This document shows positions 9,038 through 17,791 of a DNA stretch of 33,833 nucleotides, one piece after another. The stretch is taken from NCBI RefSeq assembly GCF_028291745.1, contig NZ_JAQGNQ010000019.1, positions 1 through 33,833 on the forward strand, read 5' to 3'. A program made the translations under genes and the position numbers. The DNA comes from Ramlibacter sp. (GTDB lineage: Bacteria; Pseudomonadota; Gammaproteobacteria; Burkholderiales; Burkholderiaceae_C). How positions within the stretch are numbered: the stretch's first letter is position 1; every line of letters begins with the position of its first letter. Under the pieces are notes generated by a model. It made no database searches, was not told where the DNA came from, and saw only the letters and a program-made list of their open reading frames with translations.

Positions 9038-9960
9038 AACCCGAGCGCCTGGGCCTGTGGCTGGGATTTGCCGGCGTCGCGATCTTCGCGTTGACGCTGC
9101 CGATGACACGCATGGCCGTCGGCACGCCCGAGGCGCCGCTGATGTCCGGCGTGTTCATCGCGCTCGGGCGCGCGGCCGTCGCGGCGCTGCTGTCCGCGCT
9201 GTTCCTGCTGGCCACGCGGGCACCGCTGCCGCGTCGGGCGGACTGCTGGCCGCTGGTGCTGACATCGGCCGGCGTGGTGTTCGGCTTTCCGCTGTTCACC
9301 TCGGTGGCGATGCGCTACGTGCAGGCCGTGCATGCCAGCGTGATCGTGGGCGTGCTGCCGCTCGCTACCGCGCTGGTGGGTGCGCTGCTGCATCGCCAGC
9401 GGCCGTCCACCGGCTTCTGGCTGTGCGCTGGCCTGGGCAGCGTGCTGGTGGTCGGCTTCGCGGTGCTGCGCTCCGGCGCCGGCGTGAGCCTGCACCTGGC
9501 GGACGCGCTGCTGCTCGCCGCGATGGCCTGCGCCGCGGTCGGCTATGCCTATGGCGCACGCCTGTCGCAGCGCATGCGCGCCGAGCACGTGATCTGCTGG
9601 GCACTGGTGATCGCCTGGCCGGTGACCTTGCCAGCGGCCTGGTGGACCCGGCCCGCAGTCGCGCTCCCAACCAGCGCCTGGTGGGCCTTCGCCTATCTCG
9701 CCGTGTTCTCGATGTGGATCGGCTTCTTCGCGTGGTACCGCGGTCTCGCCCTCGGCGGCACCGTGCGGGTCAGCCAGGTGCAGCTGGTACAACCCTTTCT
9801 CAGCATGCTGTTCGCCGTGCCCCTGCTCGGCGAGCGGCTCGACGCGGTCACGCTCGGTTTCGCGCTGGCGGTGATCGCCACCGTGTTCGCCGGTCGCCGC
9901 ATGCCCGTGCGCCGCTCGCCCGCCATCGCCAGCCCCACACCCGCCCTGGAGACGCCATGA
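9034..9960 (+). CDS. DMT superfamily (EamA) exporter
   Basis: Inner-membrane protein of 308 aa with ten predicted hydrophobic helices arranged as two EamA repeats; GERLDAVTLGF is typical of the second repeat. The family exports amino acids and other metabolites. The start ATG overlaps the LysE stop by ATGA, and its own stop overlaps the following aminotransferase start in the same way, so the three are almost certainly translated from one message. A single open frame extends far upstream, but only from this ATG is the protein EamA-like. Confidence 0.88.
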   Translation: MKPERLGLWLGFAGVAIFALTLPMTRMAVGTPEAPLMSGVFIALGRAAVAALLSALFLLATRAPLPRRADCWPLVLTSAGVVFGFPLFTSVAMRYVQAVHASVIVGVLPLATALVGALLHRQRPSTGFWLCAGLGSVLVVGFAVLRSGAGVSLHLADALLLAAMACAAVGYAYGARLSQRMRAEHVICWALVIAWPVTLPAAWWTRPAVALPTSAWWAFAYLAVFSMWIGFFAWYRGLALGGTVRVSQVQLVQPFLSMLFAVPLLGERLDAVTLGFALAVIATVFAGRRMPVRRSPAIASPTPALETP

Positions 9961-11153
9961 ATCCCCACGACCTGCCACCGGCCACGGGCTGGACCCTGGC
10001 GCGCCGCGCCGAACGCATGAACCCCTCGTTCATCCGCGAGATCCTGAAAGTGACCGAGCGGCCCGGCATCATCAGCTTCGCCGGCGGCCTGCCCTCGCCG
10101 CACACCTTTCCGGTCGACGCCTTCGCCGCAGCCTGCGCCCGCGTGCTGCGCGAGGACGGTCGCAGCGCGCTGCAATACGCCGCGAGCGAAGGCTACGGCC
10201 CGCTGCGCGAAGCGGTCGCGGCCATGCTGCCGTGGCCGGTCGATCCCGACGATGTGCTGATCACCACGGGTTCGCAGCAGGGCCTGGACCTCGTCGCCAA
10301 GGTGCTGCTCGATGCCGACAGCCGGGTGCTGGTGGAGACGCCCACCTATCTCGGAGCGCTGCAGGCCTTCGCCCCGATGGAGCCCGAAGCGGTGGGTGTC
10401 GCCAGCGATGCCGAAGGGATCGACGTGGCCGACCTCGCCGCCAAGCGCAGCGGCGCGCGCTTCCTCTACCTGCTGCCGAACTTCCAGAACCCCACCGGCC
10501 GCACGATGGGCGAGGCGCGCCGGCAGGCCGTGATGCAGACCACGCGCGAACTGGCCCTGCCGATCGTCGAAGACAACCCCTACGGCGACCTCTGGTTCGA
10601 CACGCCGCCGCCCGCGCCGCTCACCGCGCGCCACCCGGGAGGATGCATCTATCTCGGCTCCTTCTCCAAGGTGCTGGCGCCGGGATTGCGCCTGGGCTAC
10701 ATGATCGCGCCGCGCGCCATCGCGCCGAAGCTGCTGCAGGCCAAGCAGGCCGCCGACCTGCACAGCCCCAGCTTCAACCAGCGCGTGGTCGCCGAGGTGC
10801 TGCGCGACGGCTTCCTGGACCGCCACGTGCCCACCATCCGCGCGCTCTATCGCAGCCAGCGCGACGCGATGCTGGCCGCGCTCGACCGCGAGATGCAGGG
10901 CCTGGACGTCCGCTGGAACACGCCCGACGGCGGCATGTTCCTGTGGGCGCGTCTGCCGCAAGGCATGGACGCCATGACGCTGCTGCCCAAGGCGGTGGAA
11001 CAAGGCATCGCCTACGTGCCGGGCGCCGCGTTCTATGCGGCAGCGCCCGATCCGCGTACGCTGCGCCTTTCGTTCGTGACCGCCACGCGCGAGCAGATCG
11101 ATCGCGGCATCGCTGGTCTCGCTTCGACCATCCGCACCAACCTGAGAGGCTGA
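9957..11153 (+). CDS. PLP-dependent class I/II aminotransferase (2-aminoadipate/LysN-like)
   Basis: Cytoplasmic aminotransferase of fold type I, 398 aa. Visible residues are ITTGSQQGLDL (PLP phosphate loop, about 102-111), NFQNPTG (N178), VEDNPYG (D206, Y209), SFSKVLAPGLRLGY with PLP lysine K238, and R245. The opening ARRAERMNPSFIREILK followed by a FAGGLP segment is typical of the LysN/alpha-aminoadipate and MocR-like aminotransferase group, which acts on aromatic, branched or aminoadipate substrates. It overlaps the EamA gene by ATGA and sits within the MocR-linked train, so it may degrade or make the amino acid the two exporters handle. Confidence 0.88.
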   Translation: MNPHDLPPATGWTLARRAERMNPSFIREILKVTERPGIISFAGGLPSPHTFPVDAFAAACARVLREDGRSALQYAASEGYGPLREAVAAMLPWPVDPDDVLITTGSQQGLDLVAKVLLDADSRVLVETPTYLGALQAFAPMEPEAVGVASDAEGIDVADLAAKRSGARFLYLLPNFQNPTGRTMGEARRQAVMQTTRELALPIVEDNPYGDLWFDTPPPAPLTARHPGGCIYLGSFSKVLAPGLRLGYMIAPRAIAPKLLQAKQAADLHSPSFNQRVVAEVLRDGFLDRHVPTIRALYRSQRDAMLAALDREMQGLDVRWNTPDGGMFLWARLPQGMDAMTLLPKAVEQGIAYVPGAAFYAAAPDPRTLRLSFVTATREQIDRGIAGLASTIRTNLRG

Positions 11154-11158
11154 CACCG

Positions 11159-11779
11159 ATGTTGAAGATCTGGGGCCGCATCTCTTCCATCAACGTGCGC
11201 AAAGTGGTGCTCACCGCGCAATTGCTGGAACTGCCATTCGAGCGCATCGACGCCGGGCGCGAGTTCGGCCTCACGCGCAGCGCCGACTACCTCGCGCGCA
11301 ACCCCAACGCGCTGGTGCCGACGATCGAGGACCAGGGACTGGTGCTCTGGGAATCCAACGTGATCGTGCGCTACCTCGGCGCGCGGCACGGCGAAGGCAC
11401 GCTCTATCCGCGCGAGTTGCCCCGGCGCTTCGATGCCGAGCGCTGGATGGACTGGCAACAGACCACGCTCAACCGCGCCGGCCGCGACGCCTTCTGGCAG
11501 CTGGTGCGCACGCCCGAGGCGCAGCAGGATCGGCCGGCGATCGAGCAGTCGATCCTCGAGACGGAACGCTGGTTGACGGTGCTCGATGGCCATCTGGCAC
11601 AACGGCCCTTCATGGCCGGCGAAAGCCTCACCATCGCCGACATTCCGATCGCCTGCGAGATGCATCGCTGGTGGGGCCTGCCGCTGGTGCACCCCGCGCA
11701 TCCCCATCTGCAACGCTGGTACGACGGCATCCGCCAACTGCCCGCCGCCCGTGGCGTCCTCGACCTTCCACTGAGCTGA
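11159..11779 (+). CDS. Glutathione S-transferase family protein
   Basis: Soluble 206-aa GST with the usual two-domain layout. The thioredoxin-like N-terminal domain (about 1-77) contains SSINVRK as the glutathione-activating region, VPTIED with the cis-proline, and WESNVIVRYL with the gamma-glutamyl-binding Glu-Ser. The all-helical C-terminal domain (about 88-206) contains GESLTIADIPIAC with the capping Asp. It starts 5 bp after the aminotransferase stop, so it belongs to the same transcript. Substrate unknown; a detoxification or isomerisation role is likely. Confidence 0.88.
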   Translation: MLKIWGRISSINVRKVVLTAQLLELPFERIDAGREFGLTRSADYLARNPNALVPTIEDQGLVLWESNVIVRYLGARHGEGTLYPRELPRRFDAERWMDWQQTTLNRAGRDAFWQLVRTPEAQQDRPAIEQSILETERWLTVLDGHLAQRPFMAGESLTIADIPIACEMHRWWGLPLVHPAHPHLQRWYDGIRQLPAARGVLDLPLS

Positions 11780-11783
11780 AACC

Positions 11784-12644
11784 ATGCGAGCCTTCAAGCA
11801 AGTCGACGTGTTCACGCAGCAGCCCTATCGGGGCAACCCGGTGGCGGTGGTGCTCGATGGCCAGGGCCTGTCCGATACGCAGATGCAGGACTTCACCAAC
11901 TGGACCAACCTGTCGGAAGCGACCTTCCTGCTGCCGCCCACGCAGGCCGGGGCCGACTACCGGCTGCGCATCTTCTGCCCGGGCCGCGAGCTGCCGTTCG
12001 CCGGCCATCCCACGCTGGGCAGCTGCCATGCGTGGCTCGAAGCGGGCGGGCGACCGCAGGGCGAGTTCATCGTGCAGGAGTGCGGAGTCGGCCTGGTGAA
12101 GATCCGGCGTGACGGCCAGCGCCTCGCGTTCGCGGCGCCGCCACTGCGCAAGAGCGGTCCGCTGCCCGAAGCGGACGTGGCGCTGATCGCGCGCGGCCTG
12201 GGCGTCGCCCGCGGCGACATCGTGAGCCATGCCTGGTGCGACAACGGGCCGAACTGGCGCGGGATCATGCTGCAGTCGGCGCAGCAGGTGCTGGCGCTGA
12301 ACCCCGACGCCGCCATCCTGGCCGGCCTCGACGTGGGCGTGGTGGGCCCGCGCGGCAAGGTCGGCGTGGTCGGCTCGCACGCCGAGGGTGACGATTGCGC
12401 CTTCGAGGTCCGCGCCTTCTTCGCCACCAACAAGGGCATGGTGGAGGACCCCGTCACCGGCAGCCTGAACGCCGGCCTCGCGCAATGGCTGATCGGGTCG
12501 GGCGCGGCGCCGCAGCGCTATGTCGCCGCCCAAGGCACGGCCTTGCAGCGCGCCGGCCGCGTGCACGCGGAACGCACGGCCGATGGCGAGATCTGGATCG
12601 GCGGCGCCAGCGTCACCTGTATCGACGGCCAGGTGAGGCTATGA
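11784..12644 (+). CDS. PhzF-like isomerase
   Basis: Cytoplasmic protein of 286 aa of the PhzF/diaminopimelate-epimerase fold. The N-terminus has VDVFTQQPYRGNPVAVV and NLSEATF, which places the family catalytic glutamate at E45, the number used in PhzF itself. GRELPFAGHPTLG follows at about 68-79, and EDPVTGSLNAGLA in the second half is the matching conserved loop. The family covers isomerases and epimerases of mostly unknown substrate, so a phenazine role is not implied; no other phz gene is present. It lies 4 bp after the GST gene and 1 bp before the next gene. Confidence 0.88.
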   Translation: MRAFKQVDVFTQQPYRGNPVAVVLDGQGLSDTQMQDFTNWTNLSEATFLLPPTQAGADYRLRIFCPGRELPFAGHPTLGSCHAWLEAGGRPQGEFIVQECGVGLVKIRRDGQRLAFAAPPLRKSGPLPEADVALIARGLGVARGDIVSHAWCDNGPNWRGIMLQSAQQVLALNPDAAILAGLDVGVVGPRGKVGVVGSHAEGDDCAFEVRAFFATNKGMVEDPVTGSLNAGLAQWLIGSGAAPQRYVAAQGTALQRAGRVHAERTADGEIWIGGASVTCIDGQVRL

Positions 12645-12645
12645 C

Positions 12646-13323
12646 ATGACTGCGCGCATCGACCACGTGGTGATCGCGGCGGCCTCGCTCGAGGAAGGCG
12701 CTGCCTGGTGCGAAGCCACGCTGGGCGTGGCGCCCGGCCCGGGCGGCGAGCATCCCCTCATGGGCACGCACAACCGCCTGCTGCGCATCGCCACGGTCGA
12801 TCATCCGCGCGTCTATCTCGAGATCATCGCCGTGCAACCCGGGCGCGCGGCGCAACGCCCGCAGCGCTGGTTCGACCTCGACGACGAGACCGTGCGCGAC
12901 ACGCTGGCCGCCAGCGGCCCGCGCCTGCTGCAGTTCGCGGCCAGCGTGCCGGACCTGCCCCAGGCACTCGCCGCGCTGCGCGCTTGCGGCCTGGATGGCG
13001 GCGAGGCAATCGCCGCTTCGCGCATGACGCCGCGCGGCCTGTTGCAGTGGCAGATCGGCATCCGTGCCGATGGCAAGCGCCTGCTGGCCGGCACCGTACC
13101 GACACTGATCGAGTGGGGCGCCAACCATCCCGCCGCTGCCATGCCGGAGTCGGGCGTCACCTTGCAATCGCTGGCCGCAAGCCACCCGGACGCCGCGACC
13201 CTGCGCCGCGCGCACGAGGCCATCGCGTTGCAGGGGGTGACGGTGAAGCAGGGCGAGGCGGATCTCTGCGCCGTGCTCGACACCCCGCGCGGCCGGGTGA
13301 AGCTGCAATCCGCCGGCCTCTGA
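12646..13323 (+). CDS. Glyoxalase-like (VOC) domain protein
   Basis: Cytoplasmic 225-aa protein that opens with TARIDHVVIAAASLEEG, the typical first strand of a vicinal-oxygen-chelate domain of the Glyoxalase_3 type. HPLMGTHNRLLRI and YLEIIAV follow, and a second, weaker half ends near 225. Potential metal ligands are H7, H45 and E59, though I cannot align them firmly. It is the last gene of the tight MocR-linked train (1-bp gap), followed by 61 bp before the phosphatase. The reaction is unknown. Confidence 0.75.
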   Translation: MTARIDHVVIAAASLEEGAAWCEATLGVAPGPGGEHPLMGTHNRLLRIATVDHPRVYLEIIAVQPGRAAQRPQRWFDLDDETVRDTLAASGPRLLQFAASVPDLPQALAALRACGLDGGEAIAASRMTPRGLLQWQIGIRADGKRLLAGTVPTLIEWGANHPAAAMPESGVTLQSLAASHPDAATLRRAHEAIALQGVTVKQGEADLCAVLDTPRGRVKLQSAGL

Positions 13324-13384
13324 GGCTGCGAGGCAGTCGCCGGCGAGACCCGGCGCCGCGCTGTGCATTTGCCAGAATCGCCCC

Positions 13385-14056
13385 ATGGGCACCCTCTATC
13401 TCGTTCGCCACGGCCAGGCTTCGTTTGGCGCCGACGACTACGACCAGCTGAGCGAGCTTGGCAAGCGCCAGAGCGTACGCCTGGGCGAGTACTTCGGCGA
13501 GCGCGGGATCCGCTTCGACGGCCTCATTGCCGGCACCCTGCGCCGCCACAAGCAGACACTCGCGGGCATTCTCGAAGGCATGCAACACGCGGGCGAACAT
13601 CTCTCGTGGGAAGGCCTGAACGAGTACGACAGCGAGGCGGTGCTGGCGACGGTGCATCCCGGCAAGCTCGAGAAGCCGACCACACCCGAGATGTACCGCC
13701 ACCACTTTCGCCTGCTGCGTGACGGCCTCGCGCGATGGATGGCCGGCAGCACGCAGCCGCAGGGCATGCCGAGCTACCAGGAGTTCGTCGCCGGCGTGGC
13801 CGGGGCGCTCGACCACGTGCGCGCCAACCACTACGGCCAGCACGTGCTGATCGTCACCAGCGGCGGGCCCATCTCCACCGCGGTCGGCCACGTGCTCGGC
13901 ACGCGGCCCGAAGTGACCGTCGACCTGAACCTGCGCATCCGCAACACGGCGATCACCGAGTTCGCGTTCACGCCCAAGCGCCACATGCTGGTGGGCTTCA
14001 ACGCGCTCCCGCATCTCGATGCGCCCGCATACCGCGAGTGGGTGACTTACACCTGA
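13385..14056 (+). CDS. Histidine phosphatase (phosphoglycerate mutase-like) family protein
   Basis: Soluble 223-aa protein of the branch 1 histidine phosphatase family. It begins MGTLYLVRHGQAS, with the phosphate-accepting histidine H9 in the RHG motif. AGTLRRHKQT carries the second arginine pocket, and VTSGGPISTAV around 160 corresponds to the conserved second histidine region; here SGG appears where many members have HGG, so that catalytic position may differ. The substrate is unknown. It may belong to the preceding transcript or have its own promoter in the 61-bp gap. Confidence 0.82.
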   Translation: MGTLYLVRHGQASFGADDYDQLSELGKRQSVRLGEYFGERGIRFDGLIAGTLRRHKQTLAGILEGMQHAGEHLSWEGLNEYDSEAVLATVHPGKLEKPTTPEMYRHHFRLLRDGLARWMAGSTQPQGMPSYQEFVAGVAGALDHVRANHYGQHVLIVTSGGPISTAVGHVLGTRPEVTVDLNLRIRNTAITEFAFTPKRHMLVGFNALPHLDAPAYREWVTYT

Positions 14057-14144
14057 GGCGACGGTGCCCGCCGCGAAAGCGGAAAATCGCGGGTCACCAC
14101 GTGAGGCACCTCGGGCCACCCCTGCGACTGAAGGATCAAAGACA

Positions 14145-15773
14145 GTGCACGAACGAGAGCCGCGGCGTTGGGCCGCCGCTTCGCTGGTGGCGGCCGCCAG
14201 CGTCTGGATGGCCAGCGCGGGCAACGCCCCGCTGTGGCGGGAACTGCAGGGACTCGGACTGCTGCAGGGGCGCGGCGGCGTGCTGCTCGGGGTCACCCTG
14301 GCAGGCATGCTGGTGACGCTGCTGTTCGCCCTGCTGAGCCTGCTCTCGTGGCGGGCGGTGCTCAAGCCGGTGCTCATCGCGCTGTTGTTCGCCACCGCGG
14401 TGGGTGCGCACTTCATGTGGACCTACCACATCGTCATCGACAGCTCGATGGCGACCAACACGCTGCAGACCGATTGGCAGGAGGGCAGGGCGCTGCTCAC
14501 ATGGCGCCTCGCGCTCGTGGTCTTGCTGGGAGCGGTGCTGCCCTCGTGGCTGCTGTGGCGTACCGCGGTGGCCTGGCGCCCGTGGCGGCAGCAGGCGCTG
14601 CGCAACCTGGGCGGCTTTGCCGCGGCCATCGTGGTGTTCGTCGCGCTGCTGCTCGCGAGCTTCCAGCCACTCGCCTCGACGATGCGCAATCACAAGGAAC
14701 TGCGCTTTCTGGCGAATCCGCTGAACACGCTGTACGCCGCGGGCTGGGCGGCCTTCGGCGGCAAGCGCATGACCGGGCCGATCGCACCGGTGGGCACCGA
14801 TGCGCGCGTGGCCTCGCAGGGCGGCAAGCCCCGCCTGCTGGTACTGGTGCTGGGCGAGACCGGACGCAGCGGCAACTTCGGCATCAACGGCTATTCACGC
14901 AACACGACGCCGGAACTGGTGCAGGCCAACGCAGCCAGCTTTCGCAACGCGTGGTCCTGCGGCACCAGCACCGCGGCTTCGGTGCCCTGCATGTTCTCGC
15001 CCCTGGGCCGCGAAGGCTTCCTCGCGCGCGACCGCGAATCGGAGAACCTGCTGGACGTCCTGCGGCACGCCGGCCTTGCGGTGCTGTGGATCGACAACCA
15101 GGCGGGCGGTTGCAAGGGCGTGTGCGATCGCGTGCCGAACGTGAACACCTCGGGCCTCGCCGACCCGCAGCTGTGCGCGCAAGGTGAATGCCGCGACGAG
15201 ATCCTGCTCAAGGGCCTCGATGCGCGCCTGGCCGCCCTGCCGGCCGAGAAGCGCGCGCGTGGCGTGGTGCTCGTGATGCACCAGATGGGAAGCCACGGGC
15301 CTGCCTACTACGAACGCACGCCGGCGGCCTTCAGGCGCTTCCAGCCGGAGTGCACCAGCAGCCATCTGCCCGATTGCAGCAGCGAGTCCCTGGTCAATGC
15401 CTACGACAACACCATCCTCTACACCGACCACGTTCTCGGCGCGACGATTCGCTGGCTGCAGCAGCACGGCGAAGACGATGGCGCGCTGCTGTACGTGGCC
15501 GATCACGGCGAGTCGCTCGGCGAGAACAACCTGTACCTGCACGGCCTGCCCTATGCGCTGGCGCCCGACCTGCAAAAGCACGTGCCCTGGATCACGTGGC
15601 TGTCGCCCGGTTTCGAGCAGGCCAGCGGCCTCACCCTGCAGTGCCTGCGCGGCCGGGCCGACGAGCGCGTCACGCACGACAACCTGTTCCACTCCGTGCT
15701 GGGCCTGATGCAAGTCGCGACTTCCGCGTACAAGCGCACGCTCGACGCGTACGCGTCCTGCGGCGGCGCCTGA
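14145..15773 (+). CDS. Phosphoethanolamine transferase, EptA/MCR family
   Basis: Inner-membrane enzyme that transfers phosphoethanolamine from phosphatidylethanolamine, in known members to lipid A. I prefer GTG 14145 (AAGGA 9 bases upstream; 542 aa); the open frame extends 27 codons further without a family-like N-terminus. Four to five hydrophobic helices occupy about 10-175. The periplasmic alkaline-phosphatase-fold domain follows, with GETGRSGNFGINGY (E238), SCGTSTAASVPC (nucleophile T276), later DHGESLGE and LYLHG, all zinc-site motifs of EptA and MCR. Paired cysteines flank the active site as in MCR-1. Members of this family can lower polymyxin susceptibility; whether this one does is not shown by sequence. 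The lipid A target is inferred. Confidence 0.9.
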   Translation: MHEREPRRWAAASLVAAASVWMASAGNAPLWRELQGLGLLQGRGGVLLGVTLAGMLVTLLFALLSLLSWRAVLKPVLIALLFATAVGAHFMWTYHIVIDSSMATNTLQTDWQEGRALLTWRLALVVLLGAVLPSWLLWRTAVAWRPWRQQALRNLGGFAAAIVVFVALLLASFQPLASTMRNHKELRFLANPLNTLYAAGWAAFGGKRMTGPIAPVGTDARVASQGGKPRLLVLVLGETGRSGNFGINGYSRNTTPELVQANAASFRNAWSCGTSTAASVPCMFSPLGREGFLARDRESENLLDVLRHAGLAVLWIDNQAGGCKGVCDRVPNVNTSGLADPQLCAQGECRDEILLKGLDARLAALPAEKRARGVVLVMHQMGSHGPAYYERTPAAFRRFQPECTSSHLPDCSSESLVNAYDNTILYTDHVLGATIRWLQQHGEDDGALLYVADHGESLGENNLYLHGLPYALAPDLQKHVPWITWLSPGFEQASGLTLQCLRGRADERVTHDNLFHSVLGLMQVATSAYKRTLDAYASCGGA

Positions 15774-15793
15774 CGCGCCGCTACACTGGGGCC

Positions 15794-16174
15794 ATGGACG
15801 GCACAGCACCTTCGGATCAGCCCGCGTGGTGGGTCGCATGCCTGTGCGCTGCCTGGTGCGGGGTGTGCCGCGACTGGCAGCCGTTCTTCACGCAGCAGGC
15901 GCGCGCCTATGCGCACCTGCGCTTCGCCTGGGTCGACGTGGAGGACGAGGACGATGCGATGGGCGACGTTGACATCGAGACCTTCCCCACCCTGATGGTG
16001 GCGCGCGGCGAGCAGGTGATGTTCCTGGCCCCGGTGCCGCCGCTTGCCAGCCAGTTCGCGCGGCTGCTCGCCAGGCTGCAAGCTCAGCGGGACCCCGACC
16101 CCGGTGTCCCCGCCGAAGCCGACGCCCTCTTGCGACGACTGAAACCGCAGGTTTTCCCCCGCGGAATCGTGTGA
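15794..16174 (+). CDS. Small thioredoxin-like protein
   Basis: Protein of 126 aa with a thioredoxin-like fold. WCGVC (C22, C25) takes the place of WCGPC, and FPTLMV at about 65 carries the cis-proline. There is no signal peptide, so it should act in the cytoplasm, although the oxidising-looking context (a periplasmic disulfide-rich transferase just upstream) is suggestive. The start ATG is 20 bp after the transferase stop, so the two are probably co-transcribed. The C-terminal 30 residues are charged and Pro-rich and not part of the fold. Confidence 0.8.
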   Translation: MDGTAPSDQPAWWVACLCAAWCGVCRDWQPFFTQQARAYAHLRFAWVDVEDEDDAMGDVDIETFPTLMVARGEQVMFLAPVPPLASQFARLLARLQAQRDPDPGVPAEADALLRRLKPQVFPRGIV

Positions 16175-16307
16175 CGAGGTAGGGCCGCTCCTACACCCTC
16201 CTGCATTGGTGCCTGACGAGCGTGCAACGCGCTTGCAAGCTCAATCGAACCGTGCCCAGCGCAGACCGGGCATGCAGTTCCAACATCAGTTTTGCAAGGA
16301 GATCTCA

Positions 16308-16565
16308 ATGGCTTCGAACAATCAGGGCAACCAGGGCGGTAAATCCAACCGCGGCTTCGCCTCCATGGACCCGCAACGCCAGCGCGAAATCGCCAGCGAA
16401 GGCGGGCGCGCGGCGCACGAGAAGGGTACGGCGCACGAGTTCACTTCGGAAGAAGCGCGTGAAGCGGGTCGCAAGGGCGGCATGGCGCGCAGCGCCAACC
16501 GCCGCAACGCGGCGCAACCCGGCAACAGCGGATCGCACGCCGGCGGCGGCAACAGCAGCAATTGA
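16308..16565 (+). CDS. KGG-repeat stress protein (con-10/GsiB-like)
   Basis: Hydrophilic 85-aa protein with low-complexity Gly/Ser/Asn ends. It has two copies of the KGG-type motif: SMDPQRQREIASEGGRAAHEKG (about 19-40) and FTSEEAREAGRKGG (about 45-58). Proteins with this motif are general stress or desiccation proteins of unclear mechanism. AAGGAG lies 7 bases before the ATG and sets the start; the longer frame upstream is non-coding. A terminator follows. The gap before the gene (16175-16307) holds a short inverted repeat, GTAGG-N6-CCTAC (16179-16194), and presumably the promoter, which I cannot define. Confidence 0.82.
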   Translation: MASNNQGNQGGKSNRGFASMDPQRQREIASEGGRAAHEKGTAHEFTSEEAREAGRKGGMARSANRRNAAQPGNSGSHAGGGNSSN

Positions 16566-16635
16566 GCCGCCCCCACCAGGCCTGCTCGCGCAGCCAAGCT
16601 TCTGCGGCGACTGCTGCGCAGCCGCCGAGCCAACA

Positions 16636-16658
16636 GGGCGCGCAAGCGCCCTTTTCTT
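16636..16658 (+). terminator. Intrinsic terminator of the KGG gene
   Basis: GGGCGC (16636-16641), loop GCAA, GCGCCC (16646-16651), then TTTTCTT. A GC stem followed directly by a T tract, 70 bp after the KGG stop and just before the convergent cyanase stop. Confidence 0.8.
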
Positions 16659-16664
16659 CGGGCG

Positions 16665-17108
16665 TCAGAAGGTCTTGTACGGCAGGAACTTGCCCGACAG
16701 CACCACCTTCACCCGGTCGCCTTTCGGGTCGGGCTCGCGGGTGATGTCCATCGAGAAGTCGATGGCGCTCATGATGCCGTCACCGAATTCCTCGTGGATC
16801 AGCTCCTTGATCGTGGCGCCGTAGACGTTGACGATCTCGTACCAGCGGTAGATCAGCGGATCGGTGGGCACGGCCGTGGGCAGCGAGCCCTTGTACGGCA
16901 CCACCTTCAGCCACTTCTGCTCCTCCTCGCTCAGGCCGAACAGGGCCCCGAGGACGCGGGCCTGTTCGGCGTTGGCGGTCATCTGCCCAAGGCACAAGGC
17001 GGTGGTCCATTCCTTCGATTGCCCCACCTCCCTGGCCACCTGGTCCCAGGTCAGGCCCTGCGAGACCTTGGTGGCGATGATCTTCTCGGTGACGTCATTG
17101 CGGTTCAT
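16665..17108 (-). CDS. cynS: Cyanate hydratase (cyanase)
   Basis: Decomposes cyanate with bicarbonate to ammonia and carbon dioxide; the known enzyme is a cytoplasmic decamer. The 147 aa are slightly shorter than E. coli CynS (156). The N-terminal helical DNA-binding-like domain (about 1-75) precedes the C-terminal catalytic domain. The catalytic triad is present in the order Arg-Glu-Ser: R88 and E91 in YRWYEIVNVYG, and S114 in GIMSAIDF. AAAGGAG lies 8 bases before ATG 17108, which fixes the start. There is no adjacent carbonic anhydrase (cynT), CynR or cyanate transporter, so regulation and bicarbonate supply must lie elsewhere. Confidence 0.95.
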   Translation of the reverse strand: MNRNDVTEKIIATKVSQGLTWDQVAREVGQSKEWTTALCLGQMTANAEQARVLGALFGLSEEEQKWLKVVPYKGSLPTAVPTDPLIYRWYEIVNVYGATIKELIHEEFGDGIMSAIDFSMDITREPDPKGDRVKVVLSGKFLPYKTF

Positions 17109-17270
17109 GCGATCGGCTCCTTTGGGAACATGGCATCGCGGGCGCGATGCCCGGACGCTTGCAAGTGCCGCGCCCGTGAACGCGTCCGCAATCACGGGCC
17201 TGCGCCAGGCGCGTGCACCAGGCTGGCCCGGCGCATGCCCCGAAAACGAACCGGCGCGACCGGGTCGTGC

Positions 17271-17738
17271 TCAGAGACCGAGCTCGCTCAGGCCCGGGTG
17301 CTGCTCGGGCCGGCGTCCGAGCGGCCAGTGGAACTTGCGATCGCCGTCGCCGATGGGCATGTCGTTGATGCTGGCGAAGCGCCGCTGCATGTAGCCGGCC
17401 TCGTTGAATTCCCAGTTCTCGTTGCCGTAGCTGCGGAACCACTGGCCCGAGTCGTCATGCCATTCGTAGGCAAAGCGCACGGCGATGCGGTTGCCGCCAC
17501 AGGCCCACAGTTCCTTGACCAGGCGGTAGTCCAGTTCGCGCGCCCACTTGCGCTGCAGGAAGGCGCGCACCTGCTCACGGCCGACCGGGAATTCGGCGCG
17601 ATTGCGCCAGCGGGTGTCCTCGGTATAGACCTGCACCACGCGGTCGGGGTCGCGCGTGTTCCAGGCGTCTTCCGCCAGGCGGACCTTCTGCGCGGCGCTC
17701 TCGGGCGTGAAGGGAGGAAGGGGCGGCTTGTTGTCCAT
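17271..17738 (-). CDS. NTF2-like protein, DUF1348 family
   Basis: Small cytoplasmic protein of 155 aa with a cone-shaped NTF2/SnoaL-like fold. [20 protein letters not shown] is the typical first helix, TRWRNRAEF follows, and the domain is rich in Trp and Arg ([24 protein letters not shown]) as in DUF1348/YybH-like proteins. GGAGAG precedes ATG 17738, and the upstream extension is rejected. The function of the family is unknown. It lies 160 bp upstream of cynS on the same strand; that gap shows no obvious terminator, so they might be co-transcribed. Confidence 0.82.
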   Translation of the reverse strand: MDNKPPLPPFTPESAAQKVRLAEDAWNTRDPDRVVQVYTEDTRWRNRAEFPVGREQVRAFLQRKWARELDYRLVKELWACGGNRIAVRFAYEWHDDSGQWFRSYGNENWEFNEAGYMQRRFASINDMPIGDGDRKFHWPLGRRPEQHPGLSELGL

Positions 17739-17791
17739 GCAACTCTCCGGTGGTGAGTCCGCCACCCTAGCGCCTTCCGCCTGAAAGTGCC

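Noticed and set aside
11784..12644. Phenazine biosynthesis from the PhzF-like gene
   Set aside because: No other phz gene is present, and the PhzF fold family is broad.
16179..16194. GTAGG-N6-CCTAC inverted repeat after the thioredoxin-like gene as a terminator
   Set aside because: Five-base stem and no T tract; kept only as a remark.
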